DNA of 64,000 nt, taken from Snodgrassella gandavensis. Lineage in GTDB: Bacteria; Pseudomonadota; Gammaproteobacteria; Burkholderiales; Neisseriaceae. The stretch is from assembly GCF_914768025.1 (NCBI RefSeq), contig NZ_CAJZCE010000008.1:51201-115200 (forward strand). Direction: 5' to 3'. The notes under the pieces were generated by a model that saw only the letters and a program-made list of their open reading frames with translations, was not told the DNA's origin and ran no database searches. The translations under genes and the position numbers were made by a program. This document shows, piece after piece, positions 9,516 through 18,570 of the stretch; position 1 is the first letter of the stretch, and every line of letters begins with the position of its first letter.

Positions 9516-10952
9516 ATGGAGTTATATTTGCCTATTGCCCTTTTAGTCATATTGCTGGTTGTATTGCTTGTGCTGAAAAAGCGGCAGAAAGCGGGAGGTC
9601 GTGCCAAAGGCAAAAATGCTACCCGCAAAAAACAATCTGCATCCAAACGCAGTAAAGGTACAGGAAGCAAGGCTGCGCCATCTGACGAGGAAGCGGCAGA
9701 ACTGCTGGCAGATGAAGACTGGGACTGGCAACCAATGCAGCCAGACAAGGCTACGGTTTCTGTTGCTACTGTGGATCACCTTACCGAATATAAGGTTTAT
9801 AAACAGTTTGGTTACTTCCAGAAAGCTGCTGACTCACTTGCTTCATATCTGGAGCAGAATGTCGCTCAGCAGAGTCCGGCAATGGCCAATACACTGGTCA
9901 ATGAATTGGCTGGATTATGTATAGAAGCCAAAAATACAGATAAGCTTGCTGAGGTAATTGATCAGTATCGCAATTATCTGCAACGACCTGAACTGGAAAA
10001 TCTGATTCGCCAAGGTCTTGCCCTAGATGAGAATCATCTGGGTTTGCGCGTGCTAGCAGAAGATCTGCTGCAGTGGGACGTTAAGGAAACGGAAAAAGAA
10101 GTTGGTATCAATCAGGATAAAAAACCAGAAGATACCAGATCGGAAATCGAGTCTGCCAGTAATGCTCGACATATCACTGAACAGCCATATGAATTACTGG
10201 TTGAAGGTAATATGGGGAATTTTAAAATTCGTGGCGACGAGCGTGATGTTCTACTAAGTTTCTCTAAGCCAGAAAACAGCTATGTATTGCTGAAAGAGCA
10301 ATTGCCTTATGATGCAGCCATCCGCTGCCTGAATAAGGCTATTAAAACATCCAGAAAACCTGCCGGACTAATTATTGATGCCTTGGCGCTGGATTACCGA
10401 CGTAATAATATCAATGTATTTGCTCAGCATCTGTGGCGTTTATACTATACTTTAGGTCAGTACGGTAATGTTATAAAAGAACGCATGCTGGGTTGGGGCT
10501 ATAGTCTTGGACAGCATCCAATGTTTGACCAGCTTGAAGCCAAGCCTAATGAAACCGTGCTACGCGATATTGGGATAACGCAGGGCTACTTGCCCGTGAA
10601 TAGCAGTGCACTCAAGGCCAAACGCCTGTCTTTGGTCGACAAGGCTGCTTCAGATAATGACGTTGCCGAGACCCCTGCAGAGCGCGTATTGCGTGACGTC
10701 GAATCATTGCTTACCTTTGGTCAGTTTGATGAAGCAACGGATTTACTGGAAAAATCAGTTCTGCTTTATCCACAGGAGTCACAGCTCTACATTACTTTAT
10801 TTGACTTGTATGAACGTGCAGAAGAGTGGATACGTTTGGAAAAAATGTTACAGGTAATCCGTGCCGAAATTCAGACGCCACCTGAAGAAGTTGTACTTGC
10901 TATGAGTCAATTATTGAAACGTATTAACCACGGTGGTGTGCAAAATCAATGA
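9516..10952 (+). CDS. Membrane-anchored TPR protein, FimV-like
   Basis: 478-residue protein. Residues 2-20 form one hydrophobic helix, followed by a strongly basic, low-complexity Lys/Gly/Arg/Ser linker. The cytoplasmic part has helical repeats: YKVYKQFGYFQKAADSLASYLEQN near 92, a paired segment near 130-170, and a C-terminal repeat FGQFDEATDLLEKSVLLYPQESQLYITLFDLYERAEEW near 420 that resembles the C-terminal TPR of FimV. The start has AAAAGGGAT eight bases upstream. It is the first gene of a five-gene operon and overlaps the next by four bases. Role is inferred: a membrane scaffold for the GTPase module, perhaps at cell poles. No LysM domain is present, so it is not a full FimV. Confidence 0.7.
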   Translation: MELYLPIALLVILLVVLLVLKKRQKAGGRAKGKNATRKKQSASKRSKGTGSKAAPSDEEAAELLADEDWDWQPMQPDKATVSVATVDHLTEYKVYKQFGYFQKAADSLASYLEQNVAQQSPAMANTLVNELAGLCIEAKNTDKLAEVIDQYRNYLQRPELENLIRQGLALDENHLGLRVLAEDLLQWDVKETEKEVGINQDKKPEDTRSEIESASNARHITEQPYELLVEGNMGNFKIRGDERDVLLSFSKPENSYVLLKEQLPYDAAIRCLNKAIKTSRKPAGLIIDALALDYRRNNINVFAQHLWRLYYTLGQYGNVIKERMLGWGYSLGQHPMFDQLEAKPNETVLRDIGITQGYLPVNSSALKAKRLSLVDKAASDNDVAETPAERVLRDVESLLTFGQFDEATDLLEKSVLLYPQESQLYITLFDLYERAEEWIRLEKMLQVIRAEIQTPPEEVVLAMSQLLKRINHGGVQNQ

Positions 10953-12106
10953 TGAACAATTCAATACCTAAAGTAAAAACTGCCTATGTTTTGCTCGTCA
11001 ATGTGGATGATCGCCAGACAGCCATGTTGCGCATGGCATTCAAAATGTACAATAGCGTTAACTACCAGCTAATTCAGCCTGAGGATAATGTGCAGCCTGA
11101 ACTGATTCTGGTAGATGGTGACGCAGCCGATGGTGAGGCGGTATGGCAAAAGGTAAAAAAGAAATATCCTGATGCTGTAGTCGTGTTTTTTGGTCGTAAT
11201 TCGCCCTCATTCACCGCACCATATCTGATGAAACCAATCAGATTCGATACCCTGTTTCAGCATCTGCGCAATTTGCAGCAGGGTAATGGTGTCTGGCTGG
11301 CTGACAATAAAGCAGCTGCTGCACAGAAAGAAAGTGTCAGTGAGCAGGCGGTGGCCAGTAGTACTGCACAACAGGAACCCAAGGCTGTGGATCATTCGCA
11401 GCAGGCAGTAACTGTAGTACGTTTCCACACAAATGGAACACTGCTGGGCATGGTGCAGAAGTTGGCGCAGCAAACTGAAGATACTGCAATCCTTTTTGAA
11501 AACAAACCTGTACTAATTGTTTTTCCAAGTGTTGAAAAAGTATTGCTGGCAGTTGAAAGTGACGTTTTACAACAATTGTGTACACAAACAGATGTTGAGT
11601 GGCAGACAAAGGCTGTTCCTGCATCTGCGCCAACCGCACAGTTGCATGATAAAGCCAAACTGACTCTACAATCCTGTATATGGCAGTTGTCGATCTGGAC
11701 GGCTCGTGGTCGCCTGATTGATCCTATTACACCTGATACAATTATCAAGCTGAGGGCCTGGCCAAATATGACTCGTATGGCTTATCTGCCTGAATCTATG
11801 CGCCTGTCGGCTTTTCTGGTGCGTACACCTGTCGCACTTAACACCTTATACAAGCTGTTGCCCGTTTCACTTGAAGATGTATTAAACTATATAGCTGCCA
11901 CATATTCAATTGGTTCCCTGATTATCGAGCAGCCATTAACTCATTCTGCTACGCAACAGGAAAAAGAAATGATTCTGACCCGGAAAACACCACAGGCTGT
12001 TGCCAAATCAGCAGCTGGTGAACAAACGGCAGAGCATAATGAAAGCGATGAAAGCAAGCCGAAAGGTTTACTGGCACGTTTGATGGGTCGCTTGCGTGGC
12101 AATTAA
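10949..12106 (+). CDS. Receiver-like protein with C-terminal PATAN-like domain
   Basis: 385-residue protein, not firmly recognised. Residues 10-110 look like a CheY-type receiver: an acidic pair D20-D21, a candidate phospho-acceptor D56 in LILVDGDAADGE, and the conserved K95-P in PYLMKPIRFDTLFQHL. The usual Thr/Ser of strand 4 is replaced by Gly82. A polar linker (105-150) leads to a middle domain. Residues 240-330 (WQLSIWTARGRLIDPI..RLSAFLVRTPVALNTL..LEDVLNYIAATYSIGSL) resemble the helical PATAN/DUF4388 type found in regulators of type IV pili. The C-terminus is basic (KGLLARLMGRLRG). It overlaps the upstream gene by ATGA. Predicted adaptor of the GTPase module. Confidence 0.55.
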   Translation: MMNNSIPKVKTAYVLLVNVDDRQTAMLRMAFKMYNSVNYQLIQPEDNVQPELILVDGDAADGEAVWQKVKKKYPDAVVVFFGRNSPSFTAPYLMKPIRFDTLFQHLRNLQQGNGVWLADNKAAAAQKESVSEQAVASSTAQQEPKAVDHSQQAVTVVRFHTNGTLLGMVQKLAQQTEDTAILFENKPVLIVFPSVEKVLLAVESDVLQQLCTQTDVEWQTKAVPASAPTAQLHDKAKLTLQSCIWQLSIWTARGRLIDPITPDTIIKLRAWPNMTRMAYLPESMRLSAFLVRTPVALNTLYKLLPVSLEDVLNYIAATYSIGSLIIEQPLTHSATQQEKEMILTRKTPQAVAKSAAGEQTAEHNESDESKPKGLLARLMGRLRGN

Positions 12107-12126
12107 TACCTAAGCAGGGAGTAATT

Positions 12127-12663
12127 ATGGTTGAAAATAAAATTATCTTTACCGGCCCAGTTGGGGTGGGAAAAACCACTGCTATCGCCGCATTATCGGA
12201 TGATCCTCCGGTACAGACTGATGCCAGTGCATCAGATATGACACAGGACAGAAAAGGTCATACTACTGTCGCTATGGACTATGGTGTTATTCGACTGGAT
12301 GAGCATACTAAAGTCCATTTATATGGCACACCAGGTCAGGAACGTTTCGATTTCATGTGGAGTATTCTGAGCAGGGGCAGTATGGGGTTGATTCTGCTAC
12401 TGGATAACACTCGTCAGAATCCACTGAAAGACCTGAAATTTTTCCTTACTTCTTTTCACGATTTGCTGGAAGATGCTCCGGTTGTTGTAGGGGTTACCAA
12501 AATGGATTTAAATCCACAGCCAGGTGTGGATGTTTATCAGCAGTATCTGGCACAACACAATCTCAATGTACCTGTATTTGAGATTGATGCCCGTAATGAA
12601 GATGATGTTAAACAACTGGTTACTGCTATGCTGTATTCTATTGATCCAGGTTTGGAAGGGTAG
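12127..12663 (+). CDS. Ras-like small GTPase (COG2229/MglA-like)
   Basis: 178-residue GTPase. G1 is GPVGVGKT (10-17), G3 is GTPGQERF (67-74) and G4 is TKMD (124-127), with EIDARNEDD as the probable G5. The usual Asp of the DxxG box is replaced by Gly67, as is common in this MglA-related class, while the following Gln is kept. Such proteins switch between GDP and GTP forms, and roadblock-domain partners often act on them. Two roadblock-type genes follow directly (gaps of 5 and 22 bases). Predicted cytoplasmic switch for polarity or pilus or envelope processes. The family call is firm; the process is inferred. Confidence 0.85.
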   Translation: MVENKIIFTGPVGVGKTTAIAALSDDPPVQTDASASDMTQDRKGHTTVAMDYGVIRLDEHTKVHLYGTPGQERFDFMWSILSRGSMGLILLLDNTRQNPLKDLKFFLTSFHDLLEDAPVVVGVTKMDLNPQPGVDVYQQYLAQHNLNVPVFEIDARNEDDVKQLVTAMLYSIDPGLEG

Positions 12664-12668
12664 TCAGT

Positions 12669-13328
12669 ATGGATTCTACATTACAATTACATCAAGATTT
12701 GTATCCGAAAGTGATGCCGGCGGGTGCATTCTATGCAGTATCTAGTCCAAGTCACAGTGCCAGCCGTATGTTACTGGCCAATATTTTGCAGGCAGATATT
12801 AACGCTAAATTAACAGAAGAGCGTTTGAGACAATGGGCTGAAACAGATGATGTTCATACTGCATTAAATTTATTGTATCGTTTACAACGCCTCGAATTCT
12901 TATATGGAGAAACTAAACCCAGTTCACAGCTGGTTAAGGTAACTTCTGATGGATTTGAAGATATTCTGGGTCAATTGTCAGATAGTCATAAGGCACTGCT
13001 GGTTGATCAGGATGGTTTTTACTTTGCTAATGTCGGTTTTAATCATGAAACTGCCGAAGAAGTGGCTAATCTGGCCAGTGAGGCAACAAGACTGACAGAA
13101 AAACACAGTCTGCTGATTAAAAATAACCTCAATATCTACAACAACGCTATCGGGATATGCGATCCTGCTGGCCAGAGTGAATTGACATTCTTCCCATTAT
13201 ATATTGGAACTACCAAAAATATTTTGGTAACAGCTGGATTGCCATTACTTAACAGTGAAGCTTTCGTCACTATGGTACGTGGCCTGTTTGTATTGGCTGG
13301 TGAAGACATTCATATAGTAAATGAATAA
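12669..13328 (+). CDS. Uncharacterised protein with cryptic roadblock-like C-terminal domain
   Basis: 219-residue protein with no family I can name. The N-terminal half (1-100) is helical and looks like a small winged-helix or tetrahelical unit (LTEERLRQWAETDDVHTALNLLYRLQRLEFLYGE). The C-terminal half from residue 115 has the roadblock/LC7 pattern: a strand with Asp turn (KALLVDQDGFYFANVGF), a long helix (ETAEEVANLASEATRL), then strands ending LFFPLYIGTTKNILVTAGLPLL-like and a closing helix. It lies between the GTPase and a clear roadblock protein, so a partner role in the same complex is likely. No membrane segment or signal peptide is visible. Confidence 0.55.
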   Translation: MDSTLQLHQDLYPKVMPAGAFYAVSSPSHSASRMLLANILQADINAKLTEERLRQWAETDDVHTALNLLYRLQRLEFLYGETKPSSQLVKVTSDGFEDILGQLSDSHKALLVDQDGFYFANVGFNHETAEEVANLASEATRLTEKHSLLIKNNLNIYNNAIGICDPAGQSELTFFPLYIGTTKNILVTAGLPLLNSEAFVTMVRGLFVLAGEDIHIVNE

Positions 13329-13350
13329 ACATCAATAGAAAGACATCAAG

Positions 13351-13716
13351 ATGCAAGAACAATTACTGGTTTCGGTATTAAGTGATTTAAATAGCTCTTC
13401 GGCTGACATTACTGCATCTGCTGTAATTTCCTCCGATGGTCTGCCGGTAGCAACCTTGTTACCGAATGGTGTTGATCCAGACCGCGTTGGTGCAATGGCA
13501 GCAGCTCTGCTTGCTTTGGGTAACCGTACTTCCCGTGAATTACAGTGTGATGAGTTGGAACAGGTTATGGTTAAAGGTAAGCATGGTTACATTCTGCTGA
13601 TTCAGGCAGGGGATACCAATGTATTGGCTGTGACTGCCAATGAAGGCGCCAAGCTGGGACTAATTTTACTGGATGCCCGTCGCGCAGCCCGCAGTATCGT
13701 AGATATCTTACGTTAA
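13351..13716 (+). CDS. Roadblock/LC7-domain protein (MglB-like)
   Basis: 121-residue single-domain protein. It has the roadblock pattern: helix LVSVLSDLNSSSADITAS, strand AVISSDGLPVATLLPNGVDPDRVGAMAAALLALGNRTSREL, strand pair EQVMVKGKHGYILLIQAGDTNVLAVTANEGAKLGLILLDARRAARSI. Roadblock proteins dimerise and bind small GTPases; MglB in Myxococcus is the GAP for MglA. It is the last gene of the operon, and a hairpin follows within 20 bases. Predicted GTPase regulator or localisation factor for the GTPase encoded at 12127. Confidence 0.85.
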   Translation: MQEQLLVSVLSDLNSSSADITASAVISSDGLPVATLLPNGVDPDRVGAMAAALLALGNRTSRELQCDELEQVMVKGKHGYILLIQAGDTNVLAVTANEGAKLGLILLDARRAARSIVDILR

Positions 13717-13734
13717 CTGATTATTTATGATGAA

Positions 13735-13763
13735 AACCCTGTTTCTAACAATTGGACAGGGTT
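13735..13763 (+). terminator. Hairpin at end of GTPase operon
   Basis: Inverted repeat AACCCTGT / ACAGGGTT with a 13-base loop, 18 bases after the roadblock stop. No T run follows; probably a weak terminator or mRNA 3' end. Confidence 0.45.
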
Positions 13764-14335
13764 AACGTTCGTAATATCCAGAAGTAAACTGATAACTGTT
13801 TTAAAGCAGCACAATTCATAATCCTATAGGTAAAAATCAAATTACCACATGTCTTTTGCCATAAAAAATTTATGTTTTAAAACTAAAACTGAATTTACTT
13901 ATGGATTTTGTGTTATTGGTGAAACAAATTTTTTAATCACTGCCTAATTAGGTGTATCTGCTGACAATATTCCTGAATATATTTTTTGTACTGATGTATT
14001 CAACTATGTTATTCATATAATAATAAATAATTAGTCTAATCATAAAATCAAGGTAAATTTAGCTGTTGCATAAATTGTCTGAGTCAAACGGATACAGATG
14101 AGGAGTGCGGATTAAGCAGTTATCAATATATTGATCATTAATCATAATAAACTTTGTAATAAGCAAATAAATCTATATGAAACAGTTTTTTTCATAAAAG
14201 CTGCTTATAATTTAAATTATATATTATATTTTTATTAGAACAGCTTAATGATGGTTATTGCCAAAATTGGCCAGATTAGTGCATTTATCAGTTGTGCTTG
14301 CTAAAATATAATCATCAGGATTACAAATAAATTAA
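13764..14335. other. Long AT-rich intergenic region
   Basis: About 570 bases with no supportable gene between the GTPase operon and ybeY. It contains a perfect 14-bp palindrome ATCAATATATTGAT at 14122-14135 of unknown meaning, and AT-rich stretches that could host the ybeY promoter. I see no tRNA or structured RNA. Confidence 0.45.
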
Positions 14336-14851
14336 ATGAAAGTTGCTAAGAAAAAGCCGGTTTTACAGCATTTGAATCAGGTATTCAGTTTAAATGTTGA
14401 CAACCGTAGTAGTGCTAATCATATTCCAGTTCTTCGCCAGTGGCGGCAGTGGATATGGCAAACCTGTAAAAATAGTTATAAACGTGCCAATATTGCTATA
14501 TTGTTATGTGATGAAGAAGAAGCACGCCAGTTCAATCACGATTTCCGCCACAAAGATTATGCCACTAATGTTTTAAGCTTTGCACTCAATGAGGGTGAAG
14601 ACATGTATTTGCCTGACAGCGCAGAACTTCATGGCGATCTGATTTTTTGCCCTCAGGTTATAGAAAAAGAAGCAATGGCGCAACATAAACCATTGATAGC
14701 GCATTATGCACATCTGACGGTTCACGGGATTTTGCATCTGATGGGTTATGATCATATTGATGATGATGAAGCTGAAATCATGGAAGCGCTTGAAATCCGT
14801 ATCCTGCATCAGTTAGGATACGCGAATCCCTATGCACAGGATGAATATTGA
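14336..14851 (+). CDS. ybeY: Endoribonuclease YbeY
   Basis: 171-residue metal-dependent single-strand RNase for 16S rRNA 3'-end maturation and ribosome quality control. The zinc-binding H-x3-H-x5-H triad is present (H130, H134, H140 in TVHGILHLMGYDH), as is the NVLSFAL motif near residue 78. Its last codons overlap corC by four bases, and the ybeY-corC-lnt order is widespread in proteobacteria. Confidence 0.96.
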   Translation: MKVAKKKPVLQHLNQVFSLNVDNRSSANHIPVLRQWRQWIWQTCKNSYKRANIAILLCDEEEARQFNHDFRHKDYATNVLSFALNEGEDMYLPDSAELHGDLIFCPQVIEKEAMAQHKPLIAHYAHLTVHGILHLMGYDHIDDDEAEIMEALEIRILHQLGYANPYAQDEY

Positions 14852-15690
14852 TTATGGACGAAAGTTCGTCGAAACCCGGATTTTTTGAGCGATTGGTAAA
14901 TCGTATATCTGGAGAGGCTCCAGATACTGAAGAAGACGTATTGCAAACTCTGCGGGAAGCGCATGAGCGGCAAGTTTTTGATGCAGATACCTTACAGTGT
15001 CTAGAAAATGTACTGGATTTTGCTGATCTGGAAGTGCGTGATGCGATGATAACGCGCAGCCAGATGGACGTGATTAAAATAGAAGATCCGTTAGATAAAA
15101 TTATTGCTTATATTATTGATACAACCCATTCACGCTTTCCAGTGATTGGTGAAGATAAAGATGAGATTCTGGGTATCCTGCATGCTAAGGATTTACTTAA
15201 ATACTGGGGCAGATGTGAACATTTCCAGCTAGAACAGGTACTGCGTCCGGCGGTGTTTGTCCCTGAGGGCAAATCTCTAAACACACTGCTAAAGGAATTT
15301 CGTGAGCAACGTAATCACATGGCCATTGTGGTAGATGAATATGGCGGTACATCAGGACTAGTGACATTCGAAGATGTGATTGAACCTATTATCGGCGATA
15401 TTGAAGACGAGTTTGATGAAGATGATGGTGCCGATAATATCTTTGCTGTGTCCGCTGAACGTTTTCGTGTGAATGCTGTTACAGAAATCGAAGATATCAA
15501 TGCATTTTTTGGTACCGATTATTCTGATGATGAAGTAGACACTATTGGTGGTCTGGTGATTCAGGAATTAGGTCACATGCCAGTACGGGGTGAAAAAATT
15601 ACCATTGGTAAATTGAATTTCACAGTAGCTAGAGCTGATGCTCGGCGTTTACAGACATTAATGGTAACTGTAAAAAATAATGCTCATTAA
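14848..15690 (+). CDS. corC: CorC/HlyC-family CBS-domain protein
   Basis: 280-residue cytoplasmic protein with two CBS domains (about 65-120, starting AMITRSQMDVIKIE, and 130-190, with RNHMAIVVDEYGGTSGLVTFEDV) and a C-terminal transporter-associated domain (about 200-275, with GGLVIQELGHMPVRGE). Homologues are linked to Mg2+/Co2+ efflux and contribute to metal tolerance, probably by binding adenine nucleotides. ATG codons lie at 14848 and 14854; the first overlaps the ybeY stop. lnt follows after about 170 bases. Confidence 0.93.
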   Translation: MIMDESSSKPGFFERLVNRISGEAPDTEEDVLQTLREAHERQVFDADTLQCLENVLDFADLEVRDAMITRSQMDVIKIEDPLDKIIAYIIDTTHSRFPVIGEDKDEILGILHAKDLLKYWGRCEHFQLEQVLRPAVFVPEGKSLNTLLKEFREQRNHMAIVVDEYGGTSGLVTFEDVIEPIIGDIEDEFDEDDGADNIFAVSAERFRVNAVTEIEDINAFFGTDYSDDEVDTIGGLVIQELGHMPVRGEKITIGKLNFTVARADARRLQTLMVTVKNNAH

Positions 15691-15862
15691 TATTTAAGTA
15701 TCTAATATAGTTGTGTGTGAAAATACCAGTGGTTTGGCACTGCTTCTGAAATATACTGCTTTAGTACAGGTAGAAAATATAGGTTCAGACTAATAAATGC
15801 GAGTTTTTGCTATAGTGATTAATCAGATTGAATTCGGCTGACTAAAGGCTGTGGAGCTTTAT

Positions 15863-17425
15863 GTGACTAATAAACTGGATATGTCTGTGCAGCATCCTTT
15901 TGGTATGAAATATTATACTGTTTTAGCAAAAGCATGGGTGTATTGGCCGCTATTATTATTGTCAGCAGCTCTGGTGCCATTTGCATTTGCTCCCTATTAT
16001 CATTATTGGCTGCTACCTGTTTTGCTGGCCGTATTACTGCTTTTACAGACTGCACGGCCACAATGGCGTATTCGTTCTGCCTATCTTTGGGCACTGACGG
16101 CCTATACAGCACTACTGTACTGGATAGACATCGCTTTACATGATATTGCCGGATTGCCACAGTTTTTAGCATGGCCACTAACCATACTGTTACCAGCCTA
16201 TCTGGCTATTTATCCTGCTCTGGTATTCTGGTTGTTGGGAAAATTCAGGTTCTCCAGTACAACCTGTCATACTGTGGTATTACCACTATTATGGACATTG
16301 GCTGAATTTGTACGAGAACGCGCACTAACCGGCTTTGGCTGGGGTGTTTGGGGCTATAGCCAAATAGCAAATTCGGCTTTAGCCGGTTTTGCGCCAGTAG
16401 GTGGTATTTTTCTGGTGACACTAGCTACTGTTGCCAGTGGTGCATGGTTGGCTGAACTGTTACTGGCAAAAAAACGCAAGGCAAAAATTGCTTGTGGTAT
16501 AGGCCTGATAAGCATGTGGTTGCTAGGAGCAGGTTTATTACAATACAACTTTACCCAGACAGATGGTACCCATGCAACAGTTGCCCTGGCGCAAGGTAAT
16601 ATTCCACAATCGCTTAAATGGGATGAGCGTTTATTACAACCAACCCTACAGCGCTATCTTGATCAGATAGCCAGTACACGTGCCAGTATCGTTATTCTGC
16701 CAGAGACAGCCATTCCGGTAATGCGGCAGGATATGCCACCAGAACAGCTGGATATATTTGCCCATCTTGCACGTAAACATGGTTCCGCATTGGCCGTTGG
16801 TATTCCCCAGTATACGGCAGATGGAACCGGTTATTTGAACACAGTGGTTAATTTTACTGCTACCCCATCTAAAACTGGGTTACCATATTATGCTAAAAAT
16901 CATCTGGTTCCGTTTGGAGAGTATATTCCATTACCGCTATTGCTGGGCTGGTTGTATCGCTGGATGGATATGCCACTGGCAGGCTTTTCCAACGGTGGTT
17001 CTGTTCAGGCACCATTACAGTTAGCTAACCAGCGTGTTGCTTTTAATATCTGCTATGAAGACGGTTTTGGTGATGAATTAATCGCGGCGGCCAAACAAGC
17101 CAGTCTGCTGGCAAATGTAAGCAATATGGCCTGGTACGGACATTCACATGCCATGCAGCAGCATTTGCAGCAGTCACAGGCACGAGCACTGGAAACCGGG
17201 CGCTATATAGTACGTGCTACCAATACAGGTATGACAGCCATTATTAATCCCAAGGGCAAAATTGTGGCACAGCTGAAACCTGATACCGCTGCTGTACTGG
17301 AAGGAGAAATATCTGGTTATCGAGGTAATACGCCTTATATGTGGCTGGGAAGTAGCTGGCCTTTAGCTTTTATCAGTTTGCTTTTATTGTTAATAATCGG
17401 CGTGTATGGACGTTATCGCCATTGA
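15863..17425 (+). CDS. lnt: Apolipoprotein N-acyltransferase
   Basis: About 520 residues, inner membrane. It adds the third acyl chain to the N-terminal Cys of lipoproteins. Hydrophobic helices fill residues 20-210, followed by the periplasmic nitrilase-like domain and a last helix near 495-515. The catalytic triad is visible: Glu281 (ILPETAIP), Lys345 (YAKNHLVPFGEYIP) and Cys397 (FNICYED). A GTG at 15863 is chosen because GGAG lies six bases upstream; GTG 15851 and ATG 15881 are alternatives. It would modify lipoproteins such as the nearby MltA. Confidence 0.95.
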   Translation: MTNKLDMSVQHPFGMKYYTVLAKAWVYWPLLLLSAALVPFAFAPYYHYWLLPVLLAVLLLLQTARPQWRIRSAYLWALTAYTALLYWIDIALHDIAGLPQFLAWPLTILLPAYLAIYPALVFWLLGKFRFSSTTCHTVVLPLLWTLAEFVRERALTGFGWGVWGYSQIANSALAGFAPVGGIFLVTLATVASGAWLAELLLAKKRKAKIACGIGLISMWLLGAGLLQYNFTQTDGTHATVALAQGNIPQSLKWDERLLQPTLQRYLDQIASTRASIVILPETAIPVMRQDMPPEQLDIFAHLARKHGSALAVGIPQYTADGTGYLNTVVNFTATPSKTGLPYYAKNHLVPFGEYIPLPLLLGWLYRWMDMPLAGFSNGGSVQAPLQLANQRVAFNICYEDGFGDELIAAAKQASLLANVSNMAWYGHSHAMQQHLQQSQARALETGRYIVRATNTGMTAIINPKGKIVAQLKPDTAAVLEGEISGYRGNTPYMWLGSSWPLAFISLLLLLIIGVYGRYRH

Positions 17426-17669
17426 ATAAACTAGATTGATGTATATGATGTATATAATGATAAATTTCTACAATCGAAATTTTCTAAATACATTATTTTA
17501 CCAATAATGAACGAATCATAAATAGTAATTGAAGTACATTCATATTTTAATTACAATGATAAATTATTAGCTTGGTTATTGATTGATTGGTTTTCCTGTA
17601 ACAAACAATATGTTATTGTGTTGCAAGTAGGGTAATTAAAATAACTGGGCACACACAGAAAGGACAGGC

Positions 17670-18518
17670 ATGAATACCGCTTTTGCATTACCCGTGCCGA
17701 CTGGGCATGGTAGTTTGGAGCAATACATTCATACCGTAAACAATATTCCTATGCTTTCCCTTGAGGAAGAGCAGGATTTGGCGGTACGCCAGACCGAAGG
17801 GGATTTAGAGGCTGCTAAAAAACTGATTTTATCTCACCTGCGTGTCGTGGTTTCCATTGCACGTGGTTATGATGGTTACGGCCTGAATCAGGCGGATTTG
17901 ATTCAGGAAGGCAATATTGGTTTGATGAAAGCGGTAAAACGCTTTCAGCCAAGCCGTGGCGTACGTCTGTTTTCGTTTGCGGTACACTGGATTAAAGCTG
18001 AAATTCACGAATTTATTTTACGTAACTGGCGTTTGGTGCGTGTCGCTACCACTAAGCCACAGCGCAAGCTGTTTTTCAATTTACGCAGTATGCGTAAATC
18101 CATGGCTGCATTGAGTAATAAAGAAGCGCAGTCGATTGCCGATGATTTAGGTGTAAAGCTCTCTGAAGTTATGGAAATGGAACAGCGCATGACCGGTAAG
18201 GACATGTCGCTGCTGGCAGAGAATGATGATGAAGATAATTTTGCGCCGATAGACTGGTTAACTGATAGCACTACCGAGCCAACACAAGTACTGGCACAAC
18301 AGGCACATTATGCGTTGCAGACTGAGGGCTTGCAGACAGCACTCGCCAAACTGGATGATCGCAGTCGCCATATTGTTGAAAGTCGCTGGCTGGCAGATGA
18401 TGGTGGCTTAACCCTGCATGATCTTGCCGGTGAGTATGGTGTATCCGCTGAGCGTATCCGTCAGATTGAAGCCAAGGCAATGCAGAAATTACGTGGTTAT
18501 CTGGCAGAAGCCGAGTAA
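17670..18518 (+). CDS. rpoH: RNA polymerase heat-shock sigma factor RpoH (sigma-32)
   Basis: 282-residue sigma-70-family factor for heat-shock promoters. Region 2 contains LILSHLRVVVSIARGYDGYGLNQADLIQEGNIGLMKAVKRFQP and FAVHWIKAEI. The diagnostic RpoH box QRKLFFNLR is at 131-139. Region 4 ends with the helix-turn-helix LAGEYGVSAERIRQIEAKAMQKLR. Region 1.1 is absent, as expected. It is monocistronic with a strong terminator behind it. Confidence 0.97.
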   Translation: MNTAFALPVPTGHGSLEQYIHTVNNIPMLSLEEEQDLAVRQTEGDLEAAKKLILSHLRVVVSIARGYDGYGLNQADLIQEGNIGLMKAVKRFQPSRGVRLFSFAVHWIKAEIHEFILRNWRLVRVATTKPQRKLFFNLRSMRKSMAALSNKEAQSIADDLGVKLSEVMEMEQRMTGKDMSLLAENDDEDNFAPIDWLTDSTTEPTQVLAQQAHYALQTEGLQTALAKLDDRSRHIVESRWLADDGGLTLHDLAGEYGVSAERIRQIEAKAMQKLRGYLAEAE

Positions 18519-18539
18519 GGGTAACGGACTATTATTTAG

Positions 18540-18570
18540 CCGGATTAAAGGATAGCTTTAATCCGGTTTT
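18540..18570 (+). terminator. Intrinsic terminator of rpoH
   Basis: Perfect 11-bp stem CCGGATTAAAG / CTTTAATCCGG with a 5-base loop, followed by TTTT, 22 bases after the rpoH stop. Confidence 0.9.

Noticed and set aside
9516..10952. Full FimV hub protein
   Set aside because: It lacks a LysM domain and the long acidic middle, and is far shorter; only a FimV-like TPR region and membrane anchor are supported.
14122..14135. Perfect palindrome ATCAATATATTGAT as an operator
   Set aside because: In very AT-rich sequence a 14-base palindrome can arise by chance, and it is over 200 bases from the nearest start codon.
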